From: 66-474 sp035606235
GTDB lineage: Bacteria > Pseudomonadota > Gammaproteobacteria > Xanthomonadales > Rhodanobacteraceae
NCBI GenBank assembly: GCA_035606235.1
Contig: DATNFU010000030.1
Coordinates: 1 to 60,253 of the forward strand
Length of the DNA: 60,253 nt
Direction of reading: 5' to 3'
The position numbers and the translations under genes were made by a program. The notes beneath the pieces were generated by a model. It did no database searches and was not told where the DNA came from. It saw nothing but the letters and a program-made list of their open reading frames with translations. Below, in pieces: positions 42,796 through 51,539 of this stretch (the stretch's first letter is position 1; each line of letters starts with the position of its first letter).

Positions 42796-44492
42796 TGCGC
42801 CGCATGGCCGCGTTGTTCGCCCTTGTGGTGATTGCCTCGTTGGCGCGGGCCGCCGCTCCGGCTGGCGGCCTGCGCGCGTTTCTGGATCGCGACCATGTGA
42901 CCCTCGGCGATACGGTTGCATTGAATATCGAAGGCGCCAACGCGCTGTCCGCCACGCCGGATCTGTCGCCACTGCAACGGGATTTCGATGTGCTCGGCAC
43001 GTCGAGTTCAAGCAAGGTGCAGATCGCCAATGGTGCAACGCGCAGCACCACCCAGCTCGGCATCGCACTGCGGCCGAAACATGCCGGCACGCTCACCATT
43101 CCCTCGTTGCAGATCGGCAACCTGCGCACGAAGGCACTCACATTGCAGGTGACGCCCGCGCCCACCGGCGCGCAGGGTGGGCCGGGCGATCCGGCATTTC
43201 TGGAGGCGAGCGTGGATTCTCCAGCGCCCTATCTCGGCCAGCAGGACATTTACACGTTGAAGCTGTTCTACACCGGCAGCCTGACCGGTGGACAGCTCGA
43301 GGATCCGCAGGCCGACGGCGCGCAACTGATCCATCTGGATAGCGATACGCGTTATCAGACCACGCGCAACGGCCAGACTTACCAGGTGGTCGAGCGGCAT
43401 TACGCGCTGATCCCGCAGCGGGCTGGGCGTATCGTGGTGCGCGGGCCAACTTTTCTGGGCCAGATGTTGGCGCCCGGCGGCAACGACCCGTTCGACAATT
43501 TTCTGGATGACGGCAAACCGGTGCAGGCGCGTGCCGACGATCTGACGCTGCAGTCGCGTGGGGTGCCCGCGGGCGCGGGATCGCCGTGGCTGCCGGCGCA
43601 AGCGGTGTCGGTGACATTGAGCGGTTTGCCCCAGGATGGGCGCATCAAGCTGGGCGAGCCGCTGAGCCTGACCTTGAGCGTGGATGCGATTGGCCAGGCG
43701 GCGGATCGTCTGCCGGAACCGCAATTGCCGCCGCTGGAAGGCGCGCGCGTGTATCCGGACAAGACCCGTGATGCCACCCGTGATGACGGTCGCTGGTTGC
43801 ATGGTACGCGCACGCGCAGCTTCGCCATCGTGCCCAGTCGCACCGGGCAACTGATAATTCCGGCGATCACGTTGAATTGGTGGAACACCGCGCAGGATCA
43901 TGCCGAACAGGCGCGTGCACCGGCGCACAGGTTGACCGTGGTCGGCGCAGCAGGCGGCACCCCGGCAACACCCGCGCCGCCCGCAGCGATGGGGACCGGC
44001 AATGCGCCGGTAAAATTCGCCGCCGCACCCACGCACGAAGCGCTGTGGCGCGCAATAGCGGTTGCGTCGCTTGCGTTGTGGACAATCGTGCTCACGGCCT
44101 TTGCGTGGTGGCGCCTGCACCGGCGAAGCAAACCCGCGTTTGGTGAATCGGCAGCGCCGCCCGCGGCATCGAACCGTGCGCGTGACGTGCAGCGCCGCGC
44201 ATTGCAGGCCGCACATGAAAACGATGTGGCTTCATGCGAACGCTCATTGCTGGAATGGGCGCGCGCGGTGCATCCCGACGTCCGCCATCTCGGCGAATTG
44301 CGCGAAGGGTTATCGGATCCCGCCCAACGCGCAGCGCTGGAGCAACTTGAACGTGCACGCTGGAAGGATGGCGACACGCGGGCTGCCTGTGCGGCGGTGG
44401 CGCAAGCGTTCGCGAACGGCTTCGCGTGGAACGATGCGTGCGTCGCCGAAGGACCCGATGAGGGATTGCCGCCGCTGTACCCGGGCGTGTGA
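42792..44492 (+). CDS. batD: BatD family protein
   Basis: A 566-residue protein with a signal peptide (VVIASLARAAA), repeated beta-sandwich modules in the periplasm (residues 25-410; TLGDTVALNIEGAN, LRPKHAGTLTIPSLQIG, ALIPQRAGRIVVRG are BatD-type), a membrane helix (about residues 418-440) and a cytoplasmic helical tail. Closes the MoxR-DUF58-DUF4381-BatABD operon; start overlaps batB by four bases. Probably a structural partner of the VWA proteins. Confidence 0.92.
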   Translation: MMRRMAALFALVVIASLARAAAPAGGLRAFLDRDHVTLGDTVALNIEGANALSATPDLSPLQRDFDVLGTSSSSKVQIANGATRSTTQLGIALRPKHAGTLTIPSLQIGNLRTKALTLQVTPAPTGAQGGPGDPAFLEASVDSPAPYLGQQDIYTLKLFYTGSLTGGQLEDPQADGAQLIHLDSDTRYQTTRNGQTYQVVERHYALIPQRAGRIVVRGPTFLGQMLAPGGNDPFDNFLDDGKPVQARADDLTLQSRGVPAGAGSPWLPAQAVSVTLSGLPQDGRIKLGEPLSLTLSVDAIGQAADRLPEPQLPPLEGARVYPDKTRDATRDDGRWLHGTRTRSFAIVPSRTGQLIIPAITLNWWNTAQDHAEQARAPAHRLTVVGAAGGTPATPAPPAAMGTGNAPVKFAAAPTHEALWRAIAVASLALWTIVLTAFAWWRLHRRSKPAFGESAAPPAASNRARDVQRRALQAAHENDVASCERSLLEWARAVHPDVRHLGELREGLSDPAQRAALEQLERARWKDGDTRAACAAVAQAFANGFAWNDACVAEGPDEGLPPLYPGV

Positions 44493-44557
44493 ACTGCCGC
44501 TCCGGTAAAGCTCTGGAGCAGCGTTGCACGAAGAAACTGGCGGCAAGGCGCGCAGTG

Positions 44558-44579
44558 GCGGATCCGCATTGGGATCCGC
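44558..44579. terminator. Hairpin between convergent batD and macrodomain genes
   Basis: GCGGATCC GCATTG GGATCCGC, a perfect 8-bp stem located 66 bp after batD and a few bases after the macrodomain stop on the other strand. It has no T-tract, so its terminator role is tentative. Confidence 0.45.
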
Positions 44580-44584
44580 GGTCA

Positions 44585-45136
44585 CTACACGGCGCCAGAA
44601 GGTACCGGTAAGTGCAACCGCTCCGCTGCCTCGCGCCATTCGCGCGCCATCTCGCGGTCGAACGCGCACAGCACGACCCGACGCGGTGTGCGCGTCAACG
44701 TGATTTCATCCGCGATCACCGTCAACCCGATCGCGGCGGCGGCATCACGCGGGTAGCCATAGATGCCGCAACTGATCGCGGGAAACGCAATGCTGTCGAT
44801 GCCGTGGATACGCGCCAGTGCCAGCGTGTTGCGATGGCAGGCCGCCAGCAATTCCGGCTCACCCGCATCGCCACCACGCCAGACCGGACCGACTGTGTGG
44901 ATGACGAAGCGAGCGTGCAATTCGAAGCCGGGCGTGATGCGCGCGTCGCCGGTCGGACAACGTATGCCCGGCTGCGATTCCGGAATCGCGCGACAAGCTT
45001 GCAGCAGGCGGGGGCCGGCGGCGCGGTGGATCGCGCCGTCGACTCCGCCGCCACCGAGCAGCGATTCGTTCGCGGCGTTGACGATGGCATCGACGCGCAG
45101 CGTGGTGATGTCTGCTTGAATGATTTCAATGGACAC
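44585..45136 (-). CDS. Macrodomain protein, O-acetyl-ADP-ribose deacetylase type (YmdB-like)
   Basis: A 183-residue single macrodomain. Motifs: DITTLRVDAIVNAANESLLGGGGVDGAIHRAAG (in parts; the NAAN and GGGGVDGAI loop bind ADP-ribose), CPTGDARIT, HTVGPVW, and FPAISCGIYGYP. This is the ALC1/YmdB-like class that removes acetyl or ADP-ribose groups. Start is taken as GTG 45136 (VSIEIIQAD), where the fold begins; a TTG at 45178 is the only upstream start in frame. It does not seem to belong to an operon. Confidence 0.9.
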   Translation of the reverse strand: MSIEIIQADITTLRVDAIVNAANESLLGGGGVDGAIHRAAGPRLLQACRAIPESQPGIRCPTGDARITPGFELHARFVIHTVGPVWRGGDAGEPELLAACHRNTLALARIHGIDSIAFPAISCGIYGYPRDAAAAIGLTVIADEITLTRTPRRVVLCAFDREMAREWREAAERLHLPVPSGAV

Positions 45137-45217
45137 GAAGCTGCCGCAGGAATCCGTCTGCGCGCGATACGAGCACAATCACTGATCTACGCCTGCCGGC
45201 AAGCCGACCACCAAAAT

Positions 45218-45616
45218 CTACACTGACCGCTGCTTCAGCAAATCCCGGATCTCGGTCAGCAACAGCACGTCCGCGGGCGGCGCGGCAGGCGCGGCTGGTT
45301 TCTTCGGTACCGCGCGTTCGAGCAGCTTGATCACGATGAATACCGCCAACGCGATGATCAGGAAGCTGATCACCGTGTTGATGAAGGCGCCGTAATTGAT
45401 CGCGACCAGGTGCTTGGGGTCGGGCGAATCCTTGATGATCCACCTCAGGTCGGAGAAGTCGATCCCGCCGACCAGGACCCCGATGGGAGGCATGAGAATG
45501 TCGTTGACGAATGACGTGACGATCTTCCCGAATGCGGCGCCGATGACCACGGCAACCGCCAGATCCACCACGTTGCCGCGCATGATAAAAGCCTTGAAAT
45601 CGCTGACGAAGCTCAT
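45218..45616 (-). CDS. mscL: Large-conductance mechanosensitive channel MscL
   Basis: Pentameric inner-membrane channel that opens under osmotic downshock. 132 residues: MSFVSDFKAFIMRGNVVDLA (the conserved N-terminal helix), TM1 (VVIGAAFGKIVTSFVNDILMP), periplasmic loop, TM2 (ISFLIIALAVFIVIKLL) and C-terminal helical bundle (LLTEIRDLL). Start ATG 45616, eight bases after GGAGG. The frame is open upstream but without support. Confidence 0.97.
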   Translation of the reverse strand: MSFVSDFKAFIMRGNVVDLAVAVVIGAAFGKIVTSFVNDILMPPIGVLVGGIDFSDLRWIIKDSPDPKHLVAINYGAFINTVISFLIIALAVFIVIKLLERAVPKKPAAPAAPPADVLLLTEIRDLLKQRSV

Positions 45617-45698
45617 CGTATGGCCCTCCGTTGTCGGTTCGAAGCCGTCCCTCGCGTCCACTGTAGCGCAGTGACAAATCGGCAGCCAAACAGGCGAT

Positions 45699-46388
45699 TC
45701 AGATGAGTCTGCCTTCCAGCGTGGCAACGCCTTCCAGCTCCGCAACGAATGCATCGCCACGCGCGAGCGGGCCGACGCCCGCCGACGTGCCGGTGAAGAT
45801 CAGGTCGCCAGCGCGCAACTCGAACAGTTTCGAGAGTTCAGCGATGATCTCGGCGACCGGGAAAATCATCTCGGCGATATCGGTGTGCTGGCGCGGCTCG
45901 CCGTTGACATGCAAGGACAAACGCGCACGGCTTGGGTGGCCGATTTCGCCAGCCGTACGCAACGCCGACACGGGCGCGGAATGGTCGAAACCCTTCGCTG
46001 CGTCCCAAGGCAGCCCGCTTTTCTTTGCGATCGCCTGCAGATCGCGGCGCGTCAGGTCCAGGCCTACGCCATAGCCATATACACATTCCAGTGCGTGCGA
46101 CGCGGGAATGTCACGACCGCCGCTCGCCAAGGCAACCACCATTTCCACTTCGTGGTGCAGCTCGCGCGTGGCGGACGGATAGGGAATCTCGCCGCCGCTC
46201 GGCACGACCGCGTCGGCGGGTTTGAGAAAAAACACCGGATTGGCTCGGCTGACCGCTTCCGCGCCCATTTCCCTGGCGTGTTCGGCGTAGTTGCGGCCGA
46301 TGCAGTAGATGCGGTGTACGGGAAAACGCGCTTCGCTGCCCAGGATGGCAAGCGAGGAAACCGGTGCGGGTTCGATGGCGTAACGCAT
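45699..46388 (-). CDS. Fumarylacetoacetate hydrolase family protein
   Basis: A 229-residue single-domain FAH-fold enzyme (fumarylpyruvate hydrolase or acylpyruvase type). Motifs: IYCIGRNYAEHAREMG, HHEVEMVVAL with metal-ligand Glu residues, GYGVGLDLTRRDLQ, KGFDHSAPVS and GDLIFTGTSAGVGPL. Substrate is not resolvable. Start ATG 46388 (MRYAIEPAP). Divergent from the exporter operon. Confidence 0.92.
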   Translation of the reverse strand: MRYAIEPAPVSSLAILGSEARFPVHRIYCIGRNYAEHAREMGAEAVSRANPVFFLKPADAVVPSGGEIPYPSATRELHHEVEMVVALASGGRDIPASHALECVYGYGVGLDLTRRDLQAIAKKSGLPWDAAKGFDHSAPVSALRTAGEIGHPSRARLSLHVNGEPRQHTDIAEMIFPVAEIIAELSKLFELRAGDLIFTGTSAGVGPLARGDAFVAELEGVATLEGRLI

Positions 46389-46540
46389 GACTTCAAATCC
46401 GGTGAAAACGCGAATGCTAGCGCGCTCCACCCCCGCATGACAGGTGTCAATTACACCGTCTGATGGGCGTGGCTGTCGTCGACATGCTTGTGCTGCCAAG
46501 CTATGCCAGACTCGCGCGCCGATGGGCATGGGGAAAGGAC

Positions 46541-47776
46541 TTGAACGAGAGTGATCTGCTGCACCAGTTGCGCATCGACCGCGATCAGCGCGATGACGGT
46601 GGCGCGCCGCGTCCGCGCTGGCCGTGGATAATCGGCATTGTCGTGCTGCTGGTAATCGCTGCCGGCGTCGCGGCGTACGTGCTGCGCGGCAGCGCCGTCG
46701 AGGTGCAAGCCGCGACCGCGGTCGCGCCTTCCAGCGACAGTGCTGCCGGCGCGGTGTTGCAGGCGACCGGGTACGTGGTGGCCCGGCGCGAAGCGACGGT
46801 ATCGGCGCAGATCACCGGCACGCTCACCGAAGTGCTCGTCGAGGAAGGCGAGCACGTCAAGAAAGACCAGATCCTTGCGCGCCTGGATGACAGTGGCTAC
46901 AAGGCCGCGCTGGATACGGCCAAGGCGCAGGAAGCCGCCGCTGTGGCGCAAGTCGGGCAGGCGAGCGCGCAACTGGAGCAGGCGCAACATGACGCTGCGC
47001 GGCTGGATTCGATCGCCGCGCGCGGCCTGGTTTCAAAGCAGCAAGCCGAGCAGGCGCGCACCCAGGCGGTGACCGACCGCGCCAGTCTGGAAGCCGCCCG
47101 GAAGAATGCGCAAGCCGCCGCCGCGCAGGTTGCTTCGGCGCAGGTCAACTTCGACTACTGCGTGGTGCGTGCACCGTTCGATGGCGTGATCACCGACAAG
47201 GCCGCGCAGGTGGGCGAGATCGTGTCACCGTTCTCCGCCGGCGGCGGCTTCACCCGCACGGGCGTGGCGACCATCGTGGACATGGATTCGCTGGAAGTGG
47301 ACGTGGACGTCAACGAGTCCTACATCGGCCGCGTCAAGCCGGATATGCCGGCGGAAGCGGTGCTCGATGCGTACCCGGACTGGCGCATTCCGGCGCACGT
47401 GATCGCGATCATTCCCAGTGCGGATCGCAGCAAGGCTACGGTGAAGGTGCGCATCGCCTTCGACCAGAAGGATCAACGCATCATTCCTGAAATGGGCGTG
47501 CGCGTGTCGTTCCTGGAGAAACGCGCGGACAACAGCAAGCCAATCGCGGGCGTGCTGATTCCCAAGACGGCGATCGTGCAGCGCGACGGGCACGACGTGG
47601 TGTTTGCGATCCTCGGCGATCGCGCGAAGCGGACGCCGGTCGTCACCGGCGCGGATTTCAATGATTTGAAACAGGTCACTTCCGGATTGAGTGCCGGCGC
47701 GCAGGTGGTGATGGCACCGGCGGCTTCGCTGGTCGATGGCGCGAAGGTGAAGGTGAAATCGGGTGAATCGCAATGA
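46541..47776 (+). CDS. Periplasmic adaptor (HlyD/MacA-like) of an ABC exporter
   Basis: A 411-residue membrane-fusion protein with an N-terminal cytoplasmic stub, one membrane helix (residues 34-54), a lipoyl domain split around a long coiled-coil hairpin (AAAVAQVGQASAQLEQAQHDAARLD, in parts), and barrel domains (FDYCVVRAPFDGVITDKAAQVGEIV in parts). Start is a TTG at 46541 (LNESDLLHQLRIDR), where homologues normally begin; ATG 46463 would add 26 residues that look non-coding. First gene of an adaptor-ATPase-permease-permease operon. Confidence 0.88.
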   Translation: MNESDLLHQLRIDRDQRDDGGAPRPRWPWIIGIVVLLVIAAGVAAYVLRGSAVEVQAATAVAPSSDSAAGAVLQATGYVVARREATVSAQITGTLTEVLVEEGEHVKKDQILARLDDSGYKAALDTAKAQEAAAVAQVGQASAQLEQAQHDAARLDSIAARGLVSKQQAEQARTQAVTDRASLEAARKNAQAAAAQVASAQVNFDYCVVRAPFDGVITDKAAQVGEIVSPFSAGGGFTRTGVATIVDMDSLEVDVDVNESYIGRVKPDMPAEAVLDAYPDWRIPAHVIAIIPSADRSKATVKVRIAFDQKDQRIIPEMGVRVSFLEKRADNSKPIAGVLIPKTAIVQRDGHDVVFAILGDRAKRTPVVTGADFNDLKQVTSGLSAGAQVVMAPAASLVDGAKVKVKSGESQ

Positions 47777-47808
47777 TGGCAATTCTGGTGCGGCGGACTT
47801 TTTCTTTT

Positions 47809-47925
47809 CGTCATTCCGGAGCCGCGGCTTCATCGCGAACGGACTCCGGAATCCAGCCCATGATTTTTTGAGCCGCAAAGCTGGAATCCGGGTTCTGCCC
47901 GCAAACGGGCAGCTCCGGAATGACG
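47809..47925. repeat. REP-doublet element between exporter adaptor and ATPase genes
   Basis: CGTCATTCCGGAGC (47809-47822) and GCTCCGGAATGACG (47912-47925) are a perfect 14-bp inverted repeat bounding 117 bp. Inside are a TCCGGAAT half (47845-47852) and a GCCCGCAAACGGGC hairpin. Same dispersed family as 17759-17897. Confidence 0.85.
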
Positions 47926-47947
47926 GACATGAAGACATGAGGACTTA

Positions 47948-48688
47948 ATGATGAACGCAGCAGTCGCAGAAGCGCGCAACACCGACCAGCAGAATGCAGG
48001 CCAACCGCTGGTGCAGATCCGGGGCCTAAGCAAGGTTTACGAACGCGGCAGACAGAAGCTCGAGGTGCTGCACCATATCGATCTCGACATTGCGTCCGGC
48101 GATTTCTTCGCGCTGATGGGACCGTCCGGTTCCGGCAAGACCACGCTGCTCAACATGATCGGCGGCCTGGATTCGCCGAGTGAAGGCAGCTTGAGCGTGG
48201 GCGGCAAGCGCATCGACAAGATGGGCGAGGGCGAACTCGCGCGCTGGCGGGCGGGCAATGTCGGCTTCGTGTTCCAGTTCTACAACCTGATGCCCGCGCT
48301 GTCGGCGCAGAAGAACGTCGAGCTGCCACTGCTGCTGACGAAACTCTCCGCGTCGCAGCGCAGAAAAAATGCGTCCGTTGCGTTGCAACTGGTAGGGCTC
48401 GCCGACCGCGCTTCGCACAAGCCGGGCGAACTCTCCGGCGGTCAGCAGCAGCGCGTGGCGATCGCGCGCGCGATCGTTTCCGATCCAACCTTGCTGGTGT
48501 GCGACGAGCCAACGGGTGATCTGGATCGTCAATCGGCGGAAGAAGTGCTGACGCTGTTGCAGCGACTCAATCGCGAGCACGGCAAGACCATCGTGATGGT
48601 CACGCACGATCCGAAAGCCGCCGAGTATGCGTCGCACACGTTGCATCTGGACAAGGGCACCCTTGTCGAAGCGCAGCGCACAGCCTGA
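47948..48688 (+). CDS. ABC transporter ATPase (MacB/LolD-like)
   Basis: A 246-residue ATPase: VQIRGLSKVYERGRQKLEVL, Walker A MGPSGSGKTTLLNMI, Q-loop FVFQFYNLMPALSAQKN, signature LSGGQQQRVAIARAIV, Walker B LLVCDEPTGDLDRQ, and switch His VTHDPKAAEYA. The class works with FtsX-type permeases by mechanotransmission rather than classical transport. ATGs at 47948 and 47951 are both possible starts. It is 171 bp after the adaptor gene because of a repeat element. Confidence 0.95.
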   Translation: MMNAAVAEARNTDQQNAGQPLVQIRGLSKVYERGRQKLEVLHHIDLDIASGDFFALMGPSGSGKTTLLNMIGGLDSPSEGSLSVGGKRIDKMGEGELARWRAGNVGFVFQFYNLMPALSAQKNVELPLLLTKLSASQRRKNASVALQLVGLADRASHKPGELSGGQQQRVAIARAIVSDPTLLVCDEPTGDLDRQSAEEVLTLLQRLNREHGKTIVMVTHDPKAAEYASHTLHLDKGTLVEAQRTA

Positions 48689-48698
48689 GGAGAGTGCG

Positions 48699-49862
48699 AT
48701 GAAATATTTCCATCTCATCTGGGCGGCGCTGTTTCGCAAGAAGACGCGCACCACTTTCACGCTGGTGTCGATTCTCGCCGCATTCCTGCTGTTCGGCCTG
48801 CTCAACGCGGTGCGCGTGGCATTTACCGGCGGCAGCAACAGCCTGGCGGGCGCCGAACGGCTGGTGGTTGCCTCGCGCTTTTCGATCATGCAGGGATTGC
48901 CGTTGAGCCTGAAAACGCGCATCGCCAACGTACCCGGCGTCGAAGGTGTCGGTCACGAGAACTGGTTCGGTGGCGTGTACCAGGACCCGAAGAATTTTGT
49001 CCTGAGTTTCGCGGTGGACAACGATTATCTGGACACCAATTCCAATCTCGTTCTGTCGCCGGCGCAGCGCCAGGCGTTCGCCAGCACACGCGACGGCGCG
49101 CTGGTGGGCGAGGCGCTGGCTGCGCGGTATCACTGGAAGGTGGGCGACAAGATTCCGCTGCAATCGCAGATCTTCCCGCAGAAGAATGGCGACAAGACCT
49201 GGCCGTTCGAGATCGTCGGCATCTTCAAGACCACCAGGGATGCACCCAATGGCATGGATCAGATGTTTTTTCTGAACTGGGACTACTTCGACGAAGCCAA
49301 CCTGTACAGCCAGCACGAAGTGGGCTGGTACGTGCTCAAGCTCAAGAATCCGCAATTGGCCGATCAGGTGGCGCACGCGGTGGATGCGTTGTCGGCCAAC
49401 TCCGACCATGAGACCAAGACCCAGACTGCGAACGCTTTCAACGCCTCGTTCGCCAAGCAGCTCGGCAATATCGGCCTGATCGTGGAAGCGATCATGGCGG
49501 CGGTGTTCTTCACCCTGATCCTGCTGACCGGCAACACCATGGCGCAAGCGGTGCGCGAGCGCATTCCGGAACTCGCGGTCCTGAAGACGATCGGTTTCAC
49601 CAACCGCAGCGTGCTCGGGCTGGTGCTGACCGAGGCGCTACTGCTGCTGTTGATCGGCGGTGTGCTCGGGCTCGCGTTGGCGGCCATCATCACGCCGCTG
49701 GTCGCCAAGGGCAGCGGCGGCATGATCCAGTTGCCGCCGATCGGTGCGAGCAGCTGGATCGAAGGCGTCGTGATGATGATCGTGATCGGCATCGTCGTTG
49801 GTGCACTGCCGGCACTGCGCGGCATGCGGTTGCGAATCGTCGATGCTCTGGCCGGACGCTGA
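48699..49862 (+). CDS. FtsX-type ABC permease 1 (MacB-like)
   Basis: A 387-residue inner-membrane protein: TM1 (about residues 18-40), a large periplasmic MacB_PCD-type domain (45-250; LKTRIANVPGVEGVGHENWF in parts), then three TMs (about 262-285, 315-335, 350-372) in the FtsX block (ALAVLKTIGFTNRSVLGLVL-like, in parts). Start ATG 48699 with GAGGAG. Together with permease 2 it probably forms a heterodimer with the ATPase. Confidence 0.93.
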   Translation: MKYFHLIWAALFRKKTRTTFTLVSILAAFLLFGLLNAVRVAFTGGSNSLAGAERLVVASRFSIMQGLPLSLKTRIANVPGVEGVGHENWFGGVYQDPKNFVLSFAVDNDYLDTNSNLVLSPAQRQAFASTRDGALVGEALAARYHWKVGDKIPLQSQIFPQKNGDKTWPFEIVGIFKTTRDAPNGMDQMFFLNWDYFDEANLYSQHEVGWYVLKLKNPQLADQVAHAVDALSANSDHETKTQTANAFNASFAKQLGNIGLIVEAIMAAVFFTLILLTGNTMAQAVRERIPELAVLKTIGFTNRSVLGLVLTEALLLLLIGGVLGLALAAIITPLVAKGSGGMIQLPPIGASSWIEGVVMMIVIGIVVGALPALRGMRLRIVDALAGR

Positions 49863-49873
49863 GGAGTCCATCA

Positions 49874-51187
49874 ATGAAAAAATTCCTGTCGGGTTTGGGC
49901 CTGTTCGCGATCGCGATCGCGTGGCTGGTGGTGTGGACGATGTTGCCCTGGTTCGCGGTGCTCGCGCTGGCGATCGTGCTGGCGCTGTGGCTCGCGTCCA
50001 CGCGGCGCGGCCGGCAAACGTTGTCGGTGACCAACGTCGGCATCAGCACCATGCGGCAACGGATCGGATCCAGCGCGGTGATCGTGGTCGGCATTGCCGG
50101 CGTGGTCGGCGTGCTGGTCGCGCTGCTGGCGATGGGGGAAGGCTTGAGCGCCACCCTGCGGCAGACCGGTAGCGACGACACCGCAATCGTGCTGCGCGGG
50201 GGCTCGCAAGCAGAAAGCAATTCGGTGCTGACGCGCGACAACATCGCCACCATCGAGGAGGCGAAGGGGATTGCGAGCGATGCGCAAGGCAAGCCGATCG
50301 CGTCCGCGGAGCTCGTGGTAGTCGCCAACGTGCCGAAGAAGGATGATCCCGCCACCGATTCCAATGTAGAGATCCGCGGCGTGGGTGATGAGGCGTGGCA
50401 GTTGCGACCCAACGTGAAGATTGTCGCGGGCCGCCGCTTCAGACCGGGCCTGCGCGAGCTGGATGTCGGCCAAGCCGCACAACGCCAATTCGCGGGTCTC
50501 GATGTCGGCAATCATCTGAAGCTGGCCGGCCAGAAATGGACCGTGGTCGGGGTGTTCACTTCCGGTGATTCGAACGAATCGGAATTGTGGGGTGACGTGC
50601 ATTCGGTGGCGGCGGCCTACCGGCGCGGCAGCAGCGCCGAATCGGTGACGGTGCGCCTGAGTTCGCCGTCCGCCTTCGACCGCTTCAAGGCAACGTTGAT
50701 GAGCGACCCGACCCTGAAGGTGGACGTCACCACCACGCGCGAATATTTCAGCAAGCAGTCCGAAGGCGTGAGCAAAGTGATCCGCGTGGTCGGCATCACA
50801 ATCGGCGTGATCATGGCGATCGGCGCGGTTTTCGGCGCGCTCAACACGATGTACGCGGCGGTTGCAACGCGGGCGCGCGAAATAGCGACCCTGCGCGCGA
50901 TCGGATTCCGCGGCGTGCCGGTGGTGATTTCGGTGCTGCTGGAAACGATGCTGCTGGCCTTGTTCGGCGGCATCATCGGCGCGGCGATCGTATGGCTTAT
51001 CTTCAACGGCTACACGGCGTCCACACTCGGTGCGAACTTCAGCCAGGTGGTGTTTCAGTTCAAGGTCTCGCCCGCGCTGCTGTGGAGCGGATTGAAATGG
51101 GCGCTGGCCATCGGCTTCATCGGCGGCCTGTTTCCCGCGATGCGCGCGGCGCGGTTGCCGGTGACCACGGCGTTGCGCGAACTTTGA
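49874..51187 (+). CDS. FtsX-type ABC permease 2 (MacB-like), with extra N-terminal helices
   Basis: A 437-residue permease. Unlike its partner it begins with an extra hydrophobic hairpin (residues 4-41: FAIAIAWLVVWTMLPW, then FAVLALAIVLALWLAS) before the usual TM1 (about 66-88). Then a periplasmic domain (90-305) and an FtsX block with TMs near 308-330, 355-380 and 400-425 (AREIATLRAIGFRGVPVVIS). Start ATG 49874 with GAGGAG ten bases upstream. No outer-membrane channel gene is near; TolC elsewhere is assumed. Confidence 0.92.
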   Translation: MKKFLSGLGLFAIAIAWLVVWTMLPWFAVLALAIVLALWLASTRRGRQTLSVTNVGISTMRQRIGSSAVIVVGIAGVVGVLVALLAMGEGLSATLRQTGSDDTAIVLRGGSQAESNSVLTRDNIATIEEAKGIASDAQGKPIASAELVVVANVPKKDDPATDSNVEIRGVGDEAWQLRPNVKIVAGRRFRPGLRELDVGQAAQRQFAGLDVGNHLKLAGQKWTVVGVFTSGDSNESELWGDVHSVAAAYRRGSSAESVTVRLSSPSAFDRFKATLMSDPTLKVDVTTTREYFSKQSEGVSKVIRVVGITIGVIMAIGAVFGALNTMYAAVATRAREIATLRAIGFRGVPVVISVLLETMLLALFGGIIGAAIVWLIFNGYTASTLGANFSQVVFQFKVSPALLWSGLKWALAIGFIGGLFPAMRAARLPVTTALREL

Positions 51188-51199
51188 GCGCAGCTCGCA

Positions 51200-51513
51200 A
51201 AACGCCATATGCAGGCCAGGGATGGCCGTCTTGAGCGAGCTTTCAAAGCCGTCGCACGGTGCCGAGCATCTCAGCGCCAAGCGCGGGAAAGGCGCGACTG
51301 TTTGAGCACAGGGACGTGCGAGTTCGCGCCGGCGCGCTTGGCGAGAGAAGCGCAGGGAAGTCGAACGGACACGACGTTCGTTCGATCACCGTGCCGGCGT
51401 AAAGCGGTTTTGGTGACTTTTGCCGCGACAAAAGTCACCCGCTCGCGCCAGCGAGCGGAACAAGAATTCTGCAGAGGAAAATCAAAATGGTTCCGGCCTG
51501 CGCCGGAATGACG
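51200..51513. repeat. Composite intergenic repeat, long copy (no gene)
   Basis: The 350-bp gap between permease 2 and lpxO holds no gene. From left to right: a segment (51206-51306) shared in reverse with 19551-19653; CGAACG...CGTTCG hairpin near 51363; a perfect palindrome GGTGACTTTTG/CAAAAGTCACC (51412-51439); an adjoining CCGCTCGC/GCGAGCGG hairpin (51439-51458); and a CCGGAATGACG-family unit (TTCCGGCCTGCGCCGGAA, about 51490-51507). Confidence 0.85.
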
Positions 51514-51539
51514 AATCGAACTAATCGCGCAAGCGCGAA

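Noticed and set aside
51200..51513. The palindromic block as an insertion sequence remnant
   Set aside because: No transposase fragment or terminal repeats with target duplications are visible; it fits a non-coding intergenic repeat better.
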